Assembly (NCBI GenBank): GCA_013398955.1
Contig: VWPU01014855.1
Span: forward strand, 1 to 64,000
Reading direction: 5' to 3'
DNA from: Callaeas wilsoni
Lineage: Eukaryota > Chordata > Aves > Passeriformes > Callaeidae
Length of the DNA: 64,000 nt
In this document: piece by piece, positions 37,031 to 50,748 of the stretch
Layout: every line of letters starts with the position of its first letter
Position numbering within the stretch: position 1 is the first letter of the stretch
Translations under genes and position numbers: made by a program
Notes under the pieces: model-generated
Database searches by the model: none
Told to the model about the DNA's origin: nothing
Seen by the model: the letters and a program-made list of their open reading frames with translations, nothing else

Positions 37031-37305
37031 ACCATAGAAAAATAGAGGTGAAAGGGTCCTCAACAGAACCTCAATCATCTGTGTGTAACAAAGTAGGACC
37101 AATTATGCCCGGGACATTCCTGTCAACTGTTCATTCAACTTGTACTAGAAGATAACACAGTACAGGAAAATCAAGATGATCTGTTCCAATGCCCAGATGA
37201 TATATTCCAATGATTCACAGCTGGGTTTTTCTTAAGTCAAATCTGAATCTTCCCTACTGCAATCTTAACCCTATTCATTTTTATCCTATCTACCATGCAG
37301 TATCA
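37031..37305 (-). mobile_element. Ancient CR1-family LINE fragment, minus strand
   Basis: The left end reads 'accatagaaaaatagaggtg' and 'aagggtcctcaacagaacct', matching the reverse complement of a CR1 3' end ('accatagaatggt..gaggtgg.agggacct'). Further right, 'gcaatcttaaccctattc' and 'atcctatctaccatgc' recall the reverse complement of the block where CR1 has 'gacaaggggcaatgggtttaa' like sequence. Identity is low; family assignment rests on order and spacing. Confidence 0.5.
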
Positions 37306-38349
37306 TACTCCTGATTTTTATATTGCTAGGAATATTTTCCTGTGTTGTCTCTTTGGAGGTGTTCACAGACATGTTTTCTAACAGAACAATTGTAATTTAA
37401 TTAAGGAGCTATGAGGCAACAGGAATAGAAACTATTATGTCTACTAACAACAGTCATATCTCTGCTTATCAGTGTAATAGCAAACCAATTTAATTAAATG
37501 CATTGGCTCAGTCAAGTGAGTTTGCAGTCTGAATTTGCCATTCCTGTTAATGGAGCCAAATTTGTTTACTTTTAGGGATTCCAGAAATTCATGTAACCAT
37601 TTTCCAAGAATGGCTGTTGTCAGCAGACTGATAGTAGTGTTGAATAATTTGTGCTGGTTGTAACAAGGATTTCTATTCCTGAAGAGGTTTCCATTGAAAG
37701 GCAGGAGTACGTGCAGTTACAGGTTGATGGACATGTATGATGTTGATGATGTGAAGAGGACAGAAGGGCCTTTAAAAGAAAACCAGCCAGACCACAGAGA
37801 GAAGGGGATTCAAGGTAGGGCACCATGGACTTGGCAAAGGAGATGAATACTTTGTCCTTGTAAAGGAAGCTTTCTAAAAATGCCTCACTGTTGGCTCTGC
37901 TCCACTGACATTAGTGAAGCTGGAAGACATGGTAATAGCCTAAAAGATCAAAAGCATGAGTGGGAGTTCTCTGCTGTGCCGTACTGGTGGAGCTGGAGAA
38001 GGGCTCAAAACAGTGGGAAATCCTTAGTGAACATCCTTACTATAGACAGGACCCCACTGAGCTTCTAGGAGTTAAATATGCAGGAAATAGAAAGAGGGTG
38101 AAGGAGTGTGAAAGATGTGGTGCAGACCATTCCTAACAGGAGTAAAACTGAACACGGCTCAAAATATAATATACGGAATATAATTGAAGAAGATGTTTTT
38201 TGAATGAACAATAACCTTTAAATTCTTTAGTGTGTGTTCTCTGAGCTGTAGAATGTTCTGATTGTTAAGGCAATTAGCTTTTAAAAATAGTTATTTTTTT
38301 AGATTTTAATTACATGCTGCATTTTGCCTTTGTTATTAGTTGGGGTCAG
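37306..38349. other. Non-coding stretch
   Basis: Nothing recognised. The short frames at 37620-37826 (minus) and 37880-38068 (plus) have no domain. Confidence 0.45.
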
Positions 38350-38875
38350 TAAGGTTACTGAAGTAATTATTGCGCTCTGCTTGGCACTGGTTAAAGCATA
38401 ACTGGAGTAACTGCATTTAATTCTGTATGAAAAAATGTGGACAAATTGAAGAATTTAGAGTGGAAGAAAAATTGTAAGAAGTCTGGCATTCAGATCTAAG
38501 AGGAAAGGTTAAGATAACTTGGCACCTTTAGCCTAAAGGCAAAAGTAGAGTGTGGGGAACATAATAACGGGAGACATAAAGGAATGTTATAAAGAGGACA
38601 AGGATCAATTATTCTCATTAGTCAACAAAGATGGGACAAATAATAATTGGCTGCAGCAGAAGGGAAGTTTTAGGTTAAATATTAGGCAAAACTGTAGAAG
38701 AACTGTTCGGCAGTTGGACAAGCTGCCAAGAGCCGTTGGACAATCACTGTCGGAGTTATTCAAGGCCAGACACCCATCTGCAGGAACAGTTATAGAATAA
38801 TTAGATCAATCCTACCACAGACAGAAGGGTAGGCAAGGGGTCCTTCTGGCCTCAGTGACCAAGATTTTGTTATGG
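38350..38875 (+). mobile_element. Old, divergent CR1 LINE fragment
   Basis: Blocks in CR1 order are 'ctctgcttggcactggttaa' near 38375, 'ctggagtaactgcatttaat' near 38403, 'aagaggaaaggttaagataa' near 38499, and 'gggaagttttaggttaaata' near 38664 (CR1 'ggaggtttaggttggata'). Then come 'ggacaagctgccaag' near 38716, 'tcggagttattcaaggcc' near 38750 and, at the end, 'ggtccttctggcctcag'. It covers about 525 bp of the ORF2 end and 3' UTR. It diverges much more than the copies at 15830 and 27310 and lacks an octamer tail, so it belongs to an older CR1 lineage. The frame is broken. Confidence 0.82.
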
Positions 38876-39837
38876 ATCTACTTTTTCAGGATTCATGCCC
38901 ACCCGCTATTTTGTAAACTATGATGTCTGCTTCAGCCTCCACTAAAATGAAGAAGGAGAGCAACAATTTAAAGCTGCTCTTCATAAGATCAGAAAACATG
39001 TGAGACATAAAATTATCCCCTGATCTGTGGCCATGCATTGCTTTTTATGGCTTCTTAGAATGAGACTTCCTCTCCTCTGGGCGTCTCTGCTTTGTCCCTT
39101 TGAAAATATGAGCTCTGGGAGCATAAAGTAGTAACCGAAACAGAGTAGAATGGCTTTGGACTTATTCATTGCTATTCACAACTTTATGGCAGCTTTTAGA
39201 AGTTGAATTGTAAATAATGTCTGCGTTTTATTGACAATATGCTCCTCATCTTCCCTACTACTTCTATGGAAGTGAGCAATCATGCCAAGTGCAGACTGCC
39301 TTGGTGGTGTCAGCAGATCTCTTCCCATGGATCTGTTGAGATGCTGAAAACAAAGCAAACCAAGAGTAACTCTACAAAAATTTGCTGTGCTACACAATGT
39401 TTACCGGCTGGATTGGACCCAAAGATTGGCCCAGATAGGTTCTTCTTCCAACTACATAGCGAATGTCAAGGCATGGCTCCAAATACTGGTCACTGTGTGA
39501 GCAGAGCAGATCATTTTTAGAGGTAAATCACACTGTTTTCAGCACATCTGAGATTGGAATCTGGCTGCATGACGGACAAAAAAGAAGGCTTATGTTTGCT
39601 CTGAGAGGCACTGCAGAGATGATACAAAGGGCAGTGAGCTAATTTGTATTGCAAAGAGTGGTCTTAAAATGGTAATTACATATGCAATTATAAACCATGA
39701 GCCCAGCTTGTTTATTTTTCCCCTCTAGTGCTAATGAAAAACAAAGTAGTCTTAGTGTTTTGTGAGATCCTGGTGCAATGCAAGCAATCATTTGGCTGGC
39801 TAACTGAGAGGCAGAGGCACAGTATGACACTGGTTGT

Positions 39838-39881
39838 GTTAAAAGAAAAAAAAAGAAAAAAAAGGAAAGAAAAAGAAAAAA
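39838..39881. repeat. A-rich purine tract
   Basis: Runs of 3 to 9 A are separated by single or double G over about 44 bases, a (A)nG low-complexity tract. Confidence 0.85.
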
Positions 39882-41744
39882 TAATGAATAGAAGAGAGCC
39901 AGTGACAAAGATTTGAAATACCCAGAATAATGGCAAAGTTGTACACAATCCTTGTATTTGCTAAGCCTCATAACACTGAGCAACCCCTAGTGTCTGGAAT
40001 GCCTTGGCTGGCTGTGCTCTGTCCACTCCTAGCTGGTAAAGTTATCTCAGAGATACAGGGATATGTCTGTGGTGGAGATTACCCCTCTGCTGAGTCAGGA
40101 GACCAGAAAATGGTCACAGAGCAGGAGATGCCATTGCAATGTGATGCACCACCCAATGTGCAAAGTGAACAACCCCATGACTGGAACCATGGGATGCCTT
40201 CACTAAGCTCCATTGTTCTTTTGTTATTCCACATTCCCATTTCTTGTGACACAAAGCAAAAGGTGCTGAGGTGCTTTGAGGGGGGCTGCATAGGAGGGCT
40301 CCCTGGTGACTTGGGAGCCCTGGGAAATCTAAGCAGGCAAAAGCCCCTCTGGGCAACCAGCAACGGGTCTGTGTGATGGCTGGTTACTTCCAGCCAAGAG
40401 GCAGGAAGGGTTGATGGTCCTGCAATTTGCTCCCCATCATGGCCCTTGTACACCCAGGGGCTCTGTGAGGAACCATGGCAGTCTCACCTCCTGGCTTCAC
40501 TCTCCCTCAGTCTGAGTATGCTCAGATCATCTTCTGCAAAGTGTGTAAAGAGACAGGGAAGATGTTTTATGCAGGCCTGGTGTTCTGCCCCAGTAGTGTT
40601 GAAGGAGACCATTTCATAGCATTAACTTTGTATTTCTTTTCTAAAAGCAGATTGTACACTTGACGAAAAACTAATATTTAAACAGACAATGGCATTTGAA
40701 TTCAGTTATCCTTGGAAAATATTATAGGTATATATACATGTCTAACAGGTCATGCACCTAACAGGGGAGGAATGAACCTTTTCTTCTGTAACATCTATTA
40801 ATGAGTCTACGTGCAAAATTCATCGAGTGGTTTTTGGAACTATAAACCCTTCCTTTCTTGGCTTAGTTTTTCAGGCTTTGCTAACCCACTTTTTTTTGAT
40901 GCTGTGTCATCCTGGACTAATTCACATGTGAGTGTGAGGGGGAAGAGTACCTTCACCACCCCTTCAGTGCTGAACTGAAGCAGTCTGGAGAGCCAGGGGG
41001 CCAGGCATTTCTACCTACAAAAGCGGCTGATATCTTAGTGTGGAAGGCAATGCAGTCCTAACACCACCAGGACTTAATAACTCAGAGCTGCTCGGTGTGG
41101 CCTTCCCTTTTGTGCTTGTGGGTCTCCTTGCCTGCTAGAACCCCTTTGTAACCTCGGGCACCCTCAAGACCCAACCCCCTCGCTTTTAATTCACTGGGGA
41201 ACTTGTGACATAACAGCATTAAGCCTCTGCCTGCTCTGGCTTTTTCTGTGAAGGGGGTGTTTTAAACAAGATTTCTGCTACAAAGTTGAAAGACTAGAGG
41301 AAGAAAATCCGACATGACTTAGGGGTAGCACAAACGAGTCATAGGAAACTCACTCTAGAGATATCTCCAGGGACTAGTCAAGACAAAAGTTACAGCACAA
41401 GCATTTGGAAGGGGGCCACTGCAAACAATTTGTCCTCATTCCAGTTGAGCAACTGTTAGCAGGGACATTTTCAACACAGGCCATTTAGGGACAGAAGGAA
41501 AGATTGGATGGCACTAAAAGAAACTACACAAATACGTGGTGATAGGATGACTCGGCCACCCGCCACACATATTCTGCTGCTTCGTTTTTCTTTCTCCTAT
41601 CATCCCGACATCTGAAAAGGTTCCACCCCAGCACAGCAGCACAACACAGCGGAGACTTGAATAAATTAACTCCAGGTGACAAAAAGCACCTTCCTCATGT
41701 GGCCTCCCTTTGCAAGGAAGGAGGACAGAGGTCATAAGTGTGTC

Positions 41745-41797
41745 AGGAGCTGAGGACAACGGAGTAAAAAAGGAGCTGAGGACAATGGGGTAAAAAA
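41745..41797. repeat. Tandem duplication, period 26
   Basis: Two adjacent copies of a unit beginning AGGAGCTGAGGACAA. They differ by about two substitutions and the length of the trailing A run. Confidence 0.9.
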
Positions 41798-44700
41798 AGA
41801 TTTTGCTTGTCTAAGTGAGCCGTATAACAAACATAGGGAGAAAAGATGCTTTGGTCTGTATTTTTCTCCCTGAGTTTTTGGGTTTAAAGGACTGCAGTCA
41901 TCCTGTTTTTTGAGGAAATACTTGAATACCGTTATTTCAATTTCTTTAATCCTTCTCTTCCCCCTCATTTACAAGCTGTTCCTGCTCTACTATTTTCCTC
42001 AGCATGCCAAAGCACCATACCTTTCTGTGGAAAGTTTCTGCCACCCTCTCTGATTTTGTATTCATGCTGCATAAATAAGAACAAGACCTCCCTCCAGCAC
42101 CTTGGCATGATGTGGAGAGTTGGGTGGGAGGACGGTGCGTGATAGAAATATTATGTAAGCAAGGTTTGAATGTCTGTAGCCCTAGCTCTAGACAGCCGTT
42201 ATCCACAGATATTTTAAAACTGCTTCTTTTTTCTTTTTTTTCCCTTCTGAGCATCACATCACAATACAGTTTCATTCAGTGAAGAGCCGGCATTCAGGGG
42301 CTGGATGGCTTAACTGGCCCAGATGGGGTGCCTTTCATCTGTAGGTCATTGCTTTGAATTCTGCCCACATTTTTGGCTACTAGGAGTTCTTCTCTTCTGA
42401 TGGCAGTGCAGCAGCATATGCAAAATTGCTAGGAAGTCTCTGATCCTAGACACCATGTCTAGATCATAAAAGCTACCATAACAATGAGTCTAAATGGCAC
42501 CCCTCTTGGCAGCTGAGGCACAGGCCAAGCAATAAAAGGACTATGGAGAATGGGCTACTGTCTAGCATCTATAAGCTAAGAGTGAGGAACACTACTGAGG
42601 GAGTGTGAGAAAGTATGCACAACCCACGAAGGCTCTTTTGGGTGAAGAAAGAGGATTTCAGTCTCCTAGGCTGAAAGGCCAACACCTTTCAATAGCAGAC
42701 GAATCATTTACAAATGCAAGAACAAAACCATTGTTAGTCCTCGTGCCTTTAACAATGCTGCTTCCTGTTGGCATCTTTTGCTTACTAATAACACAGTCCC
42801 ACGATTTGTATCTTCACAGTGCTGCACGAGCACTAATTAATCCTTTTTCACCCCTTTGAGGCAAGTGATTTTTTATTTTTAATGGTCTGTACTGGAGACA
42901 TCTTCCTTAAACAGATTGCAGATATGTTTATAAAGGCTATGTTATGCTGACTACACAGTGGATGCTAACATTAGGATTTATGCTTTTGATACAGCTATTC
43001 CAGTTCAGGTAGGCTACACCCAGCTATACATTCTGCTGAGCTGAGGTCTTAATTAAAATAAATGAGTACTAAATCTTGGGAAAAAAACCAAAACCAAGTC
43101 AGAGTAGGCCAGGGTTACAGTATAATGATACGAAACAAACAAACAGCCCCTCCTTTCTGCCCCCCAAACAAATCAACTCCCCTTCACTGGAATAATCTCT
43201 GGCTGTCTGACCTTATTTACTCAGATGCTGACATGAATCATCATCTGAGCAAGTACTCCCTCCTACACCTGCAGTACTTGGGGTTATAGTTCTCCTTGGT
43301 TTTCTGCAGCAATAAGAGCTCAGTGTTACTTGGAGCCGTCTCCATCTGGCAGGCCATGAAGTCCACAAAAGCACAGAGGTCTTTCTGTAAAAAATGGAGA
43401 CAGCCCAGATTGCTTTCCATTTACACAACATCTCAAGAGGACTCTGGACTTCTCTCTTTTGCAGTTACAGTCAAGTGTGCAGTCTTTTTCTCTCCTATCT
43501 ACTTTTTGTGTGATGACCTCTTCTTGGGGTAAAGAACTGCGTGGGTGAGTTTGGGGGGAGGGGTTGTTCTTCTCTGGAAAGCCAAATTGCAGGATGCAGC
43601 ACATCTTGAGCTTGGCAGCCTTTCACGCTTCCCCAAGAGGCAGCTGAAGGGCCCAAGCAGGGGTAAGACGTTATCAGCTCCCTTCTACCCTGCCAGAGCA
43701 TATCTTTACACACACATAGTGACACATTCCTTGCACCACAGTTGACTTTCGTGGGCCAAAGGAGATCCTTCGCTGGCAGCTCAGGGAATATCTCGTGTCA
43801 TCTGAATGCTGTTACAAGGCTGAGTGCTTAACGAACGAGTAGCTCTGCAGCGTTAGCCATAAAGTGTGTACAAAAGTGAAGGCAGAAGTTAAACATTATG
43901 TTATCTGCCAGTCATTCATTGTTTGGAGACAATATCCCAAGAGCATGGCTGAGCATTGGTGTCATAAAGATCTATACGTTGCTGTTGAAATGAGGTCATT
44001 TGTCGCCATCTGGGATTATACCACTAGCAGTATATGAGTGTACTCAACTCCATCTTTCAGCCATATGGAAAAAGCGTAATATAGTGAGAAATTCAATCCT
44101 TTAATGGAATCCAGAGCACCCTCCAGAATGTTTTCCTTAGTTTTATTTCTTTGCAACGCAGGCTTAATAACCACTGATGTAGCATTTAAATTGGAAGAGA
44201 TGCGACATCTAGATAAGCTGGGAGATTTGCTGATACCAACTGCCTTCTGATAGGAAAATCCCTTGCTGTTTCAGTGGAAAAACCCACTGGGCTTACTAGA
44301 GCCAGAGGAAGGGTATGGCACAGCTGTGGCATGCATTAACCTCTTTTGACTTTTGTCTCTGTAGACACCCTGAAGGGCTCCCTTATCACAACAGAAATAT
44401 TCTCAAGTAATTATCCCTCTGGAAATTGTCACCCCTTTCATGCATTGAACATGCAAAATTCTAACAGTAGAAAAAAATTGTGATTTGTGTTAAAATCCTG
44501 ATGGTGCACAAGAAAGCAGCAGTCCTTGTCTCCTTCCCTATCACCTACCTCTCTTTATAGACTACATTTGTCATACAGAATTCGTGTTGATATGACCTCA
44601 CGGCTTGCAGGAGACTACTTTGGCCCTTGCAAATCCATCTGCAGCTGTAACACATCAAAATGGTCATAAATATGAACTCAAAAGCAAAAATGTTTTTTTC

Positions 44701-45722
44701 TATAGTATTTCCTGGTGGTGCCAGGTGAGTTTCCCCATTGCTGAATAGAGTATATGAAACTGGATGTTATGTTGTTAAGGATCTGGAGAGCTGGTGAAGC
44801 TGGGAGGAGTTCCTGTGAGAAATTAGCTCCATTGATTGAGAAGCAATGATGTCTGGACCAAATTCTGCTGCTGGCTGAGTGTTGTCAGGAGTGTCTGAAG
44901 GAATTTGGTGTAATTCTGAGCTTGACATCTCCAAAAAGGCTGTTACTGAGATGTACCTGGCATGGCATTGTAGCCTAATGCCAGAAAAATGGAAATAATC
45001 CCTGAAAGAGATGGTGGGGTTTTCTGAGGCCAGGAGCAAATAATACATGTTACTGTCTGGGAAAGGTACAAATAGCTGCAGCTCAGTGCAAAAAACTACA
45101 TTATGGCTATATCTGGCTTAAGTGCTACATAGCTCTGTGGGCTGTTAACAGATGTTGCCAGAGCAACATGTTATGACAAGCTGTGTTGTATTTCTGAACC
45201 CAGTAATGTTACTGGCACCACCTCCTCCATCTGCCAGTGAATAGGAGTTACCTTTGGTTGAGATAAGTTCACAGCCCATCCCAAACAAATACCCTTGAAG
45301 CTCCATATGTGGATCTAATGAGGCTCTGAGCTAAGTTCAGTGTGTGTGACAAATCGTCCTCTGGTAGCCAAATTTTCCTTGTTGCTGTACAGGTCCATAG
45401 AGCTTGTCAGGATATTTTAAGGGCTACATTTTTAGAGGTAGAGCAGGGGAGCATTTGACAGTGGGGGGGGAAGTACAGATTGGCAGAAAATGGGGAAAGG
45501 GGGATGGAAAAAGGCAGATGAGCTCTGCAACAAAGTAGTCATGTGGCAGTCCCATGCCTATATCTATATTCTCAATCAGACAAAGAAGGGATCTGTACCC
45601 AAGTAGGCAGATAATATGCAATGCAATTGAATTTGGTTGGGTAGACCCCTTTGTGTCTCATTTGTTGTAGAAAAGTTCAAACTCATCGCAATTAATTTCA
45701 GGAAATTTTTTTAGAAAACCCC

Positions 45723-45737
45723 TTTTTTTTTTTTTTT
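45723..45737. repeat. Poly-T run (T15)
   Basis: Uninterrupted T homopolymer followed by AATC. No transposon body is recognised next to it. Confidence 0.85.
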
Positions 45738-47420
45738 AATCAATCCATTTACAGCTTTGTTAGTCAGGTTATTTTCTCTCCTTATGAAAACCCTGCAAAT
45801 AAGCTCTTTGGGAGAGTGTATGAATCGTGCAGTACACGACATCTCAGCAATTCAGCCTAGTAGAGGATGAGCTTTTCACACAGTGAAACAGATAAATCAA
45901 TGGCAATGATGTAGGGAGGTAGTAAAGTCTGTGGGAAAAAAACACTTAGCATTCTGTAAGTCAGAATTCTATATTGTGTTGCTTAGTTTCTTTTCTTTCC
46001 TAGTAATATAGAAGAGAAAACAATGCAGAAGATCACCTCAAAGAAGATTCACTCCTTATTGGCCCTTGCTGATGAGTAGCCAGAAGTGAGGAAAAATGAA
46101 AGAAGGCTCCTTCCAAGGGACAGCAGTGGTAATGGGTGCAGCTCGTGACAGCCATCAGTGACCCATCTTTTTTGGTTTGTGTGACTCAAAGCAAAGAGTA
46201 ATTGTGATGTAGCTCTTAATTTTTTGGTTTCTTGATGGAACAATAACACCGAAAGGATCGACAAAGTGATAAAATAAGCAAATCCTCTAATGCTTTTATT
46301 ATCTAATTGAATCTTTTCTCCCAAGCACAGTCTGCTCAGTAGAAAGATGGTGACTTGTAGTTTGTCAAAAGCAGCAGTTTGCTGGACCTGGGGACAGAAA
46401 TGCTCTGAATGAGATGAGACAGGCACTTCAATAATTTTGCAAAAACTGGGCATTTAGTCTCTGCGAATTTGATATGCTAAAATAACTGTGTCACATGGTC
46501 TGTGATCAGAAGCCATGCTGGTCACGGCTGGCGAAAGCCAACAAGGAATGGCGTGGGCCACCACTGCCAAGAGAAAAGCCTGATGCAGACCACAACTGGC
46601 TTATTCCAAAACGCAAATAACCTTGAGGATCTGATCTACAAAAGTGCTGAAGTAAATGGGAGTTGTGGTTGCTCAACACTTCCACGGGTCAGGCTGCTCT
46701 GTCCTCATTAGCCATGCTGCTGCTAAATCCTATAAACCCTGACACTCCTTTTCATGCAGATAAGCTATCATGCGGGAGTATCCCAACTCCCTCCACCCTG
46801 CCAAGTCCCACAGTCCTTCACCAAATGAAAGCCCCTAAAATACAGCACTGGTATTAATTTTTGGTAGCCTAACATCTGCAGATGCCTGATTTTACTAATC
46901 CTGCCTGTGACTAGCTCAGGCAGGCTGGCTGATGCATTCGCAGAAAGATGGAGCTAACATGTGCAAGATCAGGAAAAGAGCCAAACCCTCAAAAGACCTA
47001 TGAAGCAAAATAAGCAGGTTTCTGGGATTTGGACATGTCATGTCTGCCATCTAGTAACTAGTCAGGGCTTGTTTCATGTAGAAAATGAAGAGTAAATAAT
47101 CCAGTACCACATAAAAGGGGAATAAATTTACTGGGGCTTTTGACAAATGAGAAAAAGACTTTCAATGGTATTTTAAATGAGGTTCTTGGAAAACAATATA
47201 ATTAATAATTAAAATAAAAATATGTGAATTTCTAAACTTGTTTTGTTTGGCTGTAGAAACAGTTGTATATGCTAACCTAATAGACAGGAATACAAGGGAT
47301 GAAGTGTTACTGCAATAATGGAGTTGAAAACTCTGGGTCCCACTCTCAAATACAAAGAAGTTGTTAGCATGAGGTCCTGTTGGCATGAGATGTGATCTGG
47401 TAAAAGTTTGACCGGTGAAG

Positions 47421-47562
47421 TGGAAGCCAGGACATCATAAGTTCTGTGCTGTTTTGTTCTTTGATTGATTGGGTACGGCACAAATTGGCACAAAGGACCA
47501 CTTTCAGTCTCAGTTTACCCATTTGTAAATGAAGACGTATATCACAGTGATGTTATCAGACA
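47421..47562 (+). repeat. MIR-like SINE fragment, plus orientation
   Basis: The segment 'gtctcagtttacccatttgtaaatgaag' at about 47507-47534 matches the MIR hallmark (tctcagtttccccat.tgtaaaatg). Upstream, 'gaagccaggacatcataagttct' and the stretch to 47495 fit the MIR core in order and spacing ('gaagtcaggact.ctgggttct'). The tRNA-derived head and the L2-related tail are not clearly present. MIR-type SINEs are ancient amniote repeats spread by L2 LINEs; this copy is inert. Confidence 0.6.
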
Positions 47563-50417
47563 GATTTAATTATTGCTACCTAATTAAAACTTCTCAAGTG
47601 TAAGGTATTATAGAAAAATGCAAAGTTTTTTGTTCCTAATCTAAAGTACATATGAGATTTTCAGAATTCTTAATCTTCTGCATTTGTATTTCATGGGTAA
47701 CTTTAGCTTTGAATAAGTTTTCCTTTACACACACACACATGTTCTGTTGAAAAATAACATTCTCTTTGCTTTCTAACAAAGTTTTCTGTCGTGTGGCTTG
47801 GCATCCAAAAAAAAAAGGCTACAGTTCTGCTGAGCATTGATTTAGTTTAAGTCTTCAATTTAGTTAATTTTTCTGAGCCATGTAAGATGCTGACTTGCAG
47901 ATAGTTATAAAATAGCTAAAATACTGCTTAAAGATATAAAGCTGGTGAACAGTTTATTCCTTATGTAAAAGACCCCTTAACTTTACAAGTCAGAGTTGTT
48001 CATTCTAATGAATGCTGATTTTCTGCACAGGAACTATTAATCTTAATTTTATCTTGTTGTAAGTAAAAGAGGATGCTCACAGCTATAGAAATACAAGTGT
48101 TTGCTGTGCATAAGGGGAAGAATGAGTTAAGGGTCTCTTGATGAACATGCTACTGGTTTGGAAACACACTACTGTGTCTCTCTTGCTAGAATATGATACT
48201 GGGTTTGTGTAAAAAGATGTAAGGGGCTGTTTGGTGATACTCTCAGTGTCTCTCTGACTTCAGAATGTAGAAACACTCGTTGAATAGGGAAGGGCATGGC
48301 TCTGTCAGCCTCAGCGTCCTGCTCAAAGGTTGTTTTTTGGTTCTTGGTGTTAGAATAATGCTCCCTGACTTACTGTCAAGTGGGGTCTGGTATGGTCACC
48401 TATAGCCTTACTGTGTGTCCTGCTCCTACTCACAGCGGGATGTTATGAGGGGCTGTGATCTCCACTGGACAATCTGGGGACTTGTGGTAGCACCCTGCAG
48501 TTGGGGGCAGGATAATAAGGGGGACATGGCAGGACAGCGCACAGAGCACATCACTGTGTTGTGGTGGGGAATGCGACATGGCTAAGAAGGAGCTGAGCTG
48601 AATACTGGACCAAGAAATTTGCATTTTCACCGAGGGCTGAATAACGTATGTGAGTAAACTCCATTAAAACTGGAGAAAAACTTAAATTAATATCTTGCAC
48701 TGAATATGGGAAATTAGGAGCCAATGTCAGAAGCAGCCAATGCCTCTCTGCTGGGGGCAGCTGTGTTTATCACGGAGATAGGACAAGTGTCAAAAAGAAA
48801 GCATATCTCCAGGATATTCTCTGCAAACTGTGTGCCAGCTCTTTGGCCAGGGAAACTGGCTCAGAGCAACCTTGTGCTTTGGCCTGGGTCTGACTGAGAC
48901 AAGTTGGTGTCACAGTAAAATCCAAGGATCTGATCTTCCCTGTGGCTTCCTTTGGGGTGGCCTTACCAAGTCGCTTTTTCTCTGGTCTCAAACCCTTTTT
49001 TTCCATGAGCAAAGGTACCACAGACTGTGACAGAAGGGCCGCTGCAGTCCCTGCTGAGGCTCAGCACTCCACAAGCACAGCAGGCTGGGGTGGTCCTTGA
49101 CTCAGATGGACAGTGTGGGGGACAGGTGACACCTTCCCTTTCACTGCTTGGAGAGGTCCTTTTCAGGTCTAACTCTCCTCTCACTAATTTTAGTCTTATG
49201 TAATTCAATTACTTTAGTGAGGTTGCCTCCTGATTTATGTCAGTGAGAGCGAACAGAGTATCAGCCCTTGAGCCTTTTGCTGAACAAAGTATGATGTTAC
49301 ACTATTTCTGGACATCATCATGTGCTGGTTGTGCAACAGATAAGAATAATGCTTGGTAAGTCATTAGTACTTCAGTTCAATTTGTGCTAAAATAATCAGC
49401 TACATCCCATTTAGTTTCTAAAGCCTCCTCATTATTGCTGCAAACATCAGACCCATGACCTGCTTTTCACTCTGTGAGAGAAGGGTAAGTGAATTTAATG
49501 TGATCTCTGCATTACAAAAAGTCTGCTGCTGCTCCCTTGAAATCAGGTGGTGCCTTATCATTGACTTCAGTGAAAGTAGGATCAAGTCCAAATTTCAAAC
49601 ACTTAATTTTCCAGCAGAAGAGAGGCTTAAATTGCTGCACTTCTTTGGCAAATAATGAATGGGACCTCATTATCTCTATTGGGACGTGACTTTACAGACG
49701 ATTACACGCTGAAAATATGCTGCTGATAGACTGGCTCTGTCCTGAACTGTGAAATTTGCACAGAGAATCAGAGACTGCTAACTTTCAAGACACTTCATTC
49801 ATTCTCATATCATGAATGGTTTTGTCAATGAATGGGACTACTGACCTTGATGATCTAGTATTGGCATTTCCTGCTAGGTACAAGCACAGTGATGCTATGA
49901 CTACTGAGCAATATCCCTGCATTCTTTTAAGATGAAAAGTCATCCAAAGTAGCATTTACCAGAATTTCTCTCCTTGTAAGGTATTACTGTGACCTTTTCA
50001 ATTTCTAAAGAATTTGATATCTCTTATGAAAACAGTATACAGATTAAGAATCAAAGGAGTTTCTCCACAAGTTTTATGTAGAAAATCGTGCTCTGAGTTT
50101 CTGAACATGTATTTGCTAAAATGTTGTAAATCAAGAAGTGACAAAATGAATTTGATTAACTTTATCCTTATTGCATATTAGAGGTGAAATGCAAATAGCA
50201 CAGGAATAGAAAGATTTTGACCATGATAGATCTATTTGCTCCTGCTACATACTCCCTGAACTCTACTTTTTAGAGGCATTATGGGGCTAAAACCAGTAGT
50301 TCATGCGTGCTTCTCGAGAGTGTCTCTAATGGGTGCTGTGTAGAAAGCGTGTTGAGAGTGCGTAAGAGACTTAATGATTTATGAATTTATTCTTACAAAA
50401 CATTTCTGAGTCAGATA
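47563..50417. other. Non-coding stretch
   Basis: There is no supported gene. Overlapping frames at 48770-49208 on both strands are in slightly G+C-richer DNA and carry no domain. Confidence 0.45.
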
Positions 50418-50573
50418 AATACTGTTATTGCTGTTCTGCACATGGGTAAATTAAGGGGTGGAAAGCTTAAGTAGCACGCACAAGATCACCCAGCAAGTCT
50501 AGAGAAAATAGGCTGGAACCAGAATGTTTCATTTCTATTTTCATGTTCTGTAAGTGTTAGATCATCTTTCTCC
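50418..50573 (-). repeat. MIR-like SINE, minus orientation, nearly full core
   Basis: On the plus strand it reads as the reverse complement of MIR. It has 'gcacatgggtaaattaagg' (MIR: acagatg.ggaaactgagg), 'gcttaagtagcacgcacaag' (MIR: gttaagtgacttgcccaag) and 'atcacccagcaagt' (MIR: gtcacacagcaagt). Then come 'ggctggaaccagaatgttt' and an end, 'gtgttagatcatctttctccc', that corresponds to the tRNA-like head. The blocks keep their order over about 155 bp. This is the clearest SINE copy in the window. Confidence 0.75.
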
Positions 50574-50748
50574 CATGATTAGCTGCTATTCTGGCACGAA
50601 CTCAGGACCATTATGATAGAGCTATTTTTCATACAATGGGATGAGACTGCCATGGCTTTAATTACAAGCATGTGTTCACTCCTTTATGGCATTGTGATTG
50701 TTATGTAAGGTGATGTGTAAAATTAATGAATTTTAAATTAGGAGTTTA

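Larger units (their letters stand above)
38876..47420. other. Non-coding stretch
   Basis: About 8.5 kb without a supported gene. It holds an A-rich/purine tract at 39838-39881, a 26-bp tandem duplication at 41745-41797 and a T15 run at 45723. Overlapping frames at 40079-40453 on both strands and at 43213-43745 carry no domain I recognise. Confidence 0.45.

Noticed and set aside
39639..39983. Minus-strand frame rich in F, L and S over the A-rich tract
   Set aside because: The hydrophobic run (SFFFFFF-like) is simply the translation of the purine tract on the opposite strand at 39838-39881.
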